Assembly: GCA_009885185.1 (NCBI GenBank)
Contig: VFLF01000765.1
Coordinates: 1 to 9,439, forward strand
Origin: Nitrosomonadales bacterium
Lineage (GTDB): Bacteria > Pseudomonadota > Gammaproteobacteria > Burkholderiales > SG8-41
Direction: 5' to 3'
DNA length: 9,439 nucleotides
Shown here: positions 6,115-9,439 of the stretch, piece by piece
How the letters are laid out: every line of letters begins with the position of its first letter
Numbering within the stretch: the stretch's first letter is position 1
Position numbers and translations under genes: made by a program
The notes under the pieces: model-generated
The model's database searches: none
What the model saw: the letters and a program-made list of their open reading frames with translations, nothing else
What the model was told of the DNA's origin: nothing

Positions 6115-7509
6115 ATGCTGAGAAAAGTATTGCTGATGTTTTGTCTGATGTTGCCGTTGCCAGCAATGGCGCAGCTACCGGATTTCACGGAACTGGTCGA
6201 GAAGCAGGGGCCAGCAGTCGTCAATATCAGCACTACGCAGGGCGGGGCGCGCAATCCGCTGGCGCAGCAATTTCCGAATGTGCCGGAGGATGATCCCTTT
6301 TTTGAGTTTTTTCGACGTTTCACGCCCAATCCCGGCGCGCCACGTGAATTCCAGTCGCAGTCGCTCGGCTCCGGTTTCATTATCAACGCCGACGGCTACA
6401 TCCTGACCAATGCACACGTGGTGCAATCCGCCGATGAAATTACGGTGCGTCTCACGGATAAGCGTGAATTCAAAGCCAAGGTCATCGGCACCGACCGTCG
6501 CACCGATATTGCGTTGATCAAGATCGATGCGACAGGATTGCCGGTGGTCAAGTTTGGCGATCCGAACCGGCTTAAAGTCGGTGAATGGGTGGTGGCCATC
6601 GGCTCGCCCTTCGGTTTCGACAATACCGTCACCAAGGGTATCGTCAGTGCCAAGGGCCGCTCGTTGCCGCAGGAAAATTTCGTGCCCTTCATTCAGACCG
6701 ACGTGGCGGTGAATCCTGGCAACTCCGGCGGCCCGCTGTTCAACATGCGCGGCGAAGTGGTCGGCATCAATTCTCAAATCTACAGCCGCACCGGCGGGTT
6801 CATGGGACTGTCATTCGCCATTCCCATCGATGTGGCTAACGATATCGCGCAACAGTTACGCACGGCCGGCAAAATCACGCGTGGGCGTATCGGCGTGGTG
6901 ATACAGCCGGTGACCAAGGAGCTGGCCGATGGTTTTGGTTTGTCGAAGCCGCAAGGGGCGCTGGTGAATTCGGTGGAAAAAGGCGGGCCGGCGGAAAAGG
7001 CCGGCATCGAAGCGGGTGATGTCATCCTGCGCTTTGACGGCAAGCCGATCAGCGCTTCCGAAGACTTGCCGCGCATTGTGGGCGGCACGCGTCCGGGCAG
7101 CAAGTCCACTGTGCAATTGTGGCGCAATAAGGCCGCGCGGGATGTGCCGGTGGTTGTGGCTGAACTGCAGGACGATCCGCGCGCCGCCCGTGGTGGTGGC
7201 AGGGGACAGAAACCGCCTGCGGCCACCCCCAGTGTATACGGCATGGCATTGTCTGAACTGCCCGACGCGCAGCGCAAGGAACTCAAGGTTGAAAGCGGGG
7301 TGCTGGTCGGTGAAGTGCAAGGCGCTGCGGCACGCGCCGGCATGCGCCGCGGCGACGTGATACTTGCGGTCAACAATCAGGATGTCAAAACGGTCGAGCA
7401 ATTTAACCAAATGATGGGGCAGTTCGAAAAAGGGCGTATTGTCGCGCTGCTGGTGAGGCGCGGCGGCAATTCCTTGTATGTGCCGTTCCGACTGGATGCC
7501 GGCAATTGA
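6115..7509 (+). CDS. mucD: Periplasmic DegP/MucD-type serine protease-chaperone
   Basis: This HtrA-family endopeptidase degrades or refolds misfolded envelope proteins in the periplasm. From ATG 6115 the protein is 464 residues, close to MucD/DegQ. That start gives a signal peptide (MLRKVLLMFCLMLPLPAMA, cleavage after residue 19) and is preceded by ACAGG at 6104-6108; the longer in-frame start at 6037 lies inside rseB. The trypsin-like domain carries the full catalytic triad: H101 in TNAHVV, D131 in TDIALIK and S204 in GNSGGPLF. PDZ1 follows at about 255-350 (RGRIGVVIQPV, GGPAEKAGIEAGDVIL) and PDZ2 at about 370-460 (GVLVGEVQGAAARAGMRRGDVIL), with a Gly/Arg-rich linker between them. It is the last envelope-stress gene of the operon and overlaps the next gene by 14 bases. 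DegP, DegQ and MucD are hard to separate by sequence; mucD is chosen from position. Confidence 0.94.
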   Translation: MLRKVLLMFCLMLPLPAMAQLPDFTELVEKQGPAVVNISTTQGGARNPLAQQFPNVPEDDPFFEFFRRFTPNPGAPREFQSQSLGSGFIINADGYILTNAHVVQSADEITVRLTDKREFKAKVIGTDRRTDIALIKIDATGLPVVKFGDPNRLKVGEWVVAIGSPFGFDNTVTKGIVSAKGRSLPQENFVPFIQTDVAVNPGNSGGPLFNMRGEVVGINSQIYSRTGGFMGLSFAIPIDVANDIAQQLRTAGKITRGRIGVVIQPVTKELADGFGLSKPQGALVNSVEKGGPAEKAGIEAGDVILRFDGKPISASEDLPRIVGGTRPGSKSTVQLWRNKAARDVPVVVAELQDDPRAARGGGRGQKPPAATPSVYGMALSELPDAQRKELKVESGVLVGEVQGAAARAGMRRGDVILAVNNQDVKTVEQFNQMMGQFEKGRIVALLVRRGGNSLYVPFRLDAGN

Positions 7510-7765
7510 TATTGCGCGGGCGGTGCCGCGTCTGACGGTATACGCCCGGACGTACTGCCACCTGTGCGACGACATGATCGCGGCCTTGCGGTTGTTGCAA
7601 GGCCGCTTCTCATTTGAGGTAAACGTGGTTGACGTCGACACGGATGCCGCGCTTGAAACGCAATTTGGCGAGAAGGTTCCCGTGCTGATGCACGCCGACC
7701 GCGAACTTTGCCACTATTATCTCGATGAGCCGGTTGTTACTGCGTTTCTATCGAATTTACGATAA
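7496..7765 (+). CDS. Glutaredoxin-like (DUF836) thiol-redox protein
   Basis: A small thioredoxin-fold protein of the glutaredoxin-like DUF836 group, often found between mucD and lepA. From ATG 7496 it is 89 residues. The start at 7478 would add six residues (MCRSDW) and cannot be excluded. Features: beta strand LTVYART, redox pair C21-H-L-C24 in TYCHLCDDM, an alpha helix to about 35, VVDVDTD near 44-50, and the cis-proline motif KVPVL with P62. It overlaps the protease gene by 14 bases with no clear ribosome site, so translation is probably coupled. No signal peptide is seen, so it is expected in the cytosol. The family is clear, but its redox partner is unknown. An inverted repeat TATCG-aattta-CGATA (7749-7764) overlaps its stop codon. 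Confidence 0.88.
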   Translation: MPAIDIARAVPRLTVYARTYCHLCDDMIAALRLLQGRFSFEVNVVDVDTDAALETQFGEKVPVLMHADRELCHYYLDEPVVTAFLSNLR

Positions 7766-7773
7766 AATACAAA

Positions 7774-7787
7774 TGTTTACGTAAACA
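7774..7787. other. 14-bp perfect palindrome (possible operator)
   Basis: TGTTTACGTAAACA is a perfect 14-bp palindrome between the glutaredoxin-like gene and lepA. Its symmetry with a central CG is the kind of site bound by dimeric repressors, for example of the LacI or GntR type, but I do not recognise a specific known operator. Its last base is the first base of the terminator-like stem. It could also fold in RNA as TGTTT/AAACA with an ACGT loop. Confidence 0.5.
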
Positions 7788-7826
7788 GGGGCGCCCCGAA
7801 TTCCGCGAGCGCCCCTTTGTATATTT
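7787..7826 (+). terminator. Rho-independent-like terminator between the glutaredoxin-like gene and lepA
   Basis: AGGGGCGC (7787-7794) pairs perfectly with GCGCCCCT (7809-7816) around a 14-base loop. The stem runs straight into the T-rich stretch TTTGTATATTT. The GC-rich stem plus T-rich tail fits an intrinsic terminator for the rpoE-to-glutaredoxin operon. The tract is interrupted by G and A, so termination may be partial and lepA could receive read-through. Confidence 0.6.
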
Positions 7827-7851
7827 GTAGCCGAACATTTGTATCGCATCA

Positions 7852-9439
7852 ATGCAAAATATCCGCAACTTTTCCATTATCGCCCACATCGATCACGGTA
7901 AATCGACGCTCGCCGACCGCATTATTCAATTGTGCGGCGGGTTGTCGGAACGCGAAATGGAAGCGCAGGTTCTGGATTCGATGGACCTCGAGCGCGAACG
8001 CGGCATCACCATCAAGGCACAAACGGCAGCACTGCAATACAAGGCGCGCGACGGCCAGATGTATCAATTGAATCTGATCGACACGCCGGGGCATGTGGAT
8101 TTTTCCTACGAGGTGTCGCGTTCGTTGTCGGCGTGCGAGGGCGCATTGCTGGTGGTTGATGCCTCGCAGGGCGTGGAAGCGCAAACCGTTGCCAATTGCT
8201 ACACCGCCATCGAACTGGCGATGGAAGTGGTGCCGGTACTCAACAAAATGGATCTGCCGCAATCCGACCCTGATCGTGTGATTACCGAGATCGAAGACAT
8301 CATCGGCATTCCCGCGAAAGACGCCATCAAGGTCAGCGCCAAATCCGGCGAAGGCGTGGCGGATGTACTGGAAGCCGTGATCGAACGCATACCCGCGCCC
8401 AAAGGCAACCCGGCAGGGCCGCTGAAGGCCCTCATTATCGACTCGTGGTTTGACAACTACGTGGGCGTGGTGATGCTGGTGCGCGTGGTGGACGGTGAAC
8501 TAAAACCCAAAGACCGGCTGTTGCTGATGGCCGCCAAGGCCACTTACACCTGCGAGCAGGTCGGCGTGTTTACACCCAAGTCGCGCGCACGCGAGTGTCT
8601 GCGCGCGGGCGAGGTGGGCTTTATCATCGCCGGCATCAAGGTGCTGGATGCCGCCAAGGTGGGTGACACCATCACGCTGGCGGATAACCCCGCGGCGGCC
8701 GCATTGCCGGGCTTCAAGGAAATACAACCGCAGGTGTTTGCCGGTTTGTATCCGGTCGAATCCAACGAGTACGACGGGCTGCGCGATGCACTTGAAAAAC
8801 TGCACCTGAACGACTCCTCGCTGCGTTATGAGCCGGAATCATCCACCGCGCTGGGCTTCGGCTTTCGCTGCGGTTTTCTCGGCCTGCTGCACATGGATAT
8901 CGTGCAGGAGCGCCTCGAACGCGAGTACGGAGTGTCGCTCATCACCACCGCGCCCACGGTGGTGTACCAGGTGCTGCTGGCCGACGGCAATTTGATCGAA
9001 ATCGAAAACCCGTCGAAGCTGCCGGATGCCTCCTTGGTGGACGAAATCCGCGAACCGATCATCAAGGCGTCGATACTGGTGCCGCAGGAATACGTGGGCA
9101 CGGTGATTACCCTGTGCATCCAGAAACGCGGCATGCAAAAAAACATGCAGTATCTGGGGCGGCAGGTGATGCTGACCTATGAGTTGCCGCTGAACGAAGT
9201 AGTGATGGATTTTTTCGACAAGCTAAAATCCGTGTCGCGCGGTTACGCGTCGCTCGATTATGATTTTCTGGAGTATCGCGCAGGCGACATGGTCAAGCTG
9301 GACGTGCTGATTAACAGCGAGAAAGTCGATGCGCTGTCCCTGATCGTGCATCGCGAAAACGCGCAGTTTCGCGGACGCGATCTGGTCACGCGCATGCGCG
9401 GGCTGATCCCGCGCCAGATGTTAGACATCGCCATACAAG
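7852..9439 (+). CDS. lepA: Elongation factor 4 (LepA), 3' end missing
   Basis: LepA is a ribosome-bound translational GTPase resembling EF-G, important under stress and for translation initiation or back-translocation. From ATG 7852, 529 codons lie in the window; the family is about 598 residues, so about 70 C-terminal residues, most of the LepA-specific tail, are cut off by the right edge. GTPase motifs: G1 AHIDHGKST (11-19), G2 RGITI near 50-54, G3 DTPGH with catalytic His81 (77-81), G4 NKMD (131-134) and G5 SAK (162-164). Later domains show [28 protein letters not shown] and [11 protein letters not shown], all LepA signatures. No Shine-Dalgarno sequence precedes the start; the leader is AT-rich with repeats. 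lepA next to rpoE-type operons is a conserved proteobacterial neighbourhood, and lepB would be expected beyond the edge. Confidence 0.97.
   Translation, partial: MQNIRNFSIIAHIDHGKSTLADRIIQLCGGLSEREMEAQVLDSMDLERERGITIKAQTAALQYKARDGQMYQLNLIDTPGHVDFSYEVSRSLSACEGALLVVDASQGVEAQTVANCYTAIELAMEVVPVLNKMDLPQSDPDRVITEIEDIIGIPAKDAIKVSAKSGEGVADVLEAVIERIPAPKGNPAGPLKALIIDSWFDNYVGVVMLVRVVDGELKPKDRLLLMAAKATYTCEQVGVFTPKSRARECLRAGEVGFIIAGIKVLDAAKVGDTITLADNPAAAALPGFKEIQPQVFAGLYPVESNEYDGLRDALEKLHLNDSSLRYEPESSTALGFGFRCGFLGLLHMDIVQERLEREYGVSLITTAPTVVYQVLLADGNLIEIENPSKLPDASLVDEIREPIIKASILVPQEYVGTVITLCIQKRGMQKNMQYLGRQVMLTYELPLNEVVMDFFDKLKSVSRGYASLDYDFLEYRAGDMVKLDVLINSEKVDALSLIVHRENAQFRGRDLVTRMRGLIPRQMLDIAIQ

Larger units (their letters stand above)
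7767..7844. repeat. 11-bp inverted repeat enclosing the palindrome and terminator stem
   Basis: ATACAAATGTT (7767-7777) and AACATTTGTAT (7834-7844) are exact reverse complements. They flank the palindrome and the GC stem, so the transcript could close into one long outer stem. The core TTTGTA also recurs at 7816-7821 and 7824-7829, giving three alternative partners for TACAAA at 7768-7773. The right arm ends 7 bases before the lepA ATG. Confidence 0.75.

Noticed and set aside
6856..7641. Antisense open frame (261 codons) spanning the protease and glutaredoxin-like genes
   Set aside because: It overlaps two confident genes and its translation is His/Arg-rich without family motifs.
1..9439. 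CRISPR arrays, insertion sequences, tRNA or rRNA genes
   Set aside because: No spaced repeat series, transposase, terminal inverted repeats with target duplications, or RNA gene signatures were seen.

Overview
The window looks like chromosomal DNA of a beta- or gammaproteobacterium. The main evidence is the conserved envelope-stress order rpoE (algU) - rseA (mucA) - rseB (mucB) - degP-type protease (mucD), followed by a small glutaredoxin-like gene and lepA. The MucD-type protease in this position and the absence of an rseC/mucC gene fit betaproteobacteria or deep-branching gammaproteobacteria better than enterics. The DNA is GC-rich with a strong third-position G/C bias, which explains the many long antisense shadow frames.

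Left part (1-3647): an omega-amino-acid (beta-alanine type) pyruvate aminotransferase reads leftward and runs off the left edge. A 78-bp divergent gap separates it from a rightward pair: a cytosolic CE4/NodB-fold polysaccharide deacetylase-like amidohydrolase, and a single-chain osmoprotectant-type ABC importer carrying a substrate-binding domain followed by a permease domain. The pair overlaps by a few bases and is probably one transcript. No ABC ATPase gene lies in the window. The cluster looks like an accessory module for uptake and breakdown of a nitrogenous or quaternary-amine compound; the substrate is not known.

Middle (3648-7765): a 200-bp gap holds a possible sigma-E-type promoter and the rpoE leader. 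Then come rpoE, rseA, rseB, degP and a DUF836/glutaredoxin-like gene, tightly spaced. They encode the envelope-stress sigma factor, its membrane anti-sigma factor, the periplasmic sensor that protects the anti-sigma factor, and a periplasmic protease/chaperone of its regulon. A perfect 10-bp tandem duplication at the 3' end of rpoE has apparently replaced the sigma factor's C-terminus and moved its stop codon.

Right part (7766-9439): a short leader rich in symmetric elements (a 14-bp palindrome, a terminator-like GC hairpin, an outer 11-bp inverted repeat and TTTGTA repeats) precedes lepA (elongation factor 4), which is cut by the right edge.

Most of the window is well-known biology. The points most worth a second look are the rpoE tail duplication, the lepA leader, the possibly leaderless deacetylase gene, the SBP-then-permease fusion without a local ATPase, and the uncharacterised aminotransferase/deacetylase/importer module.
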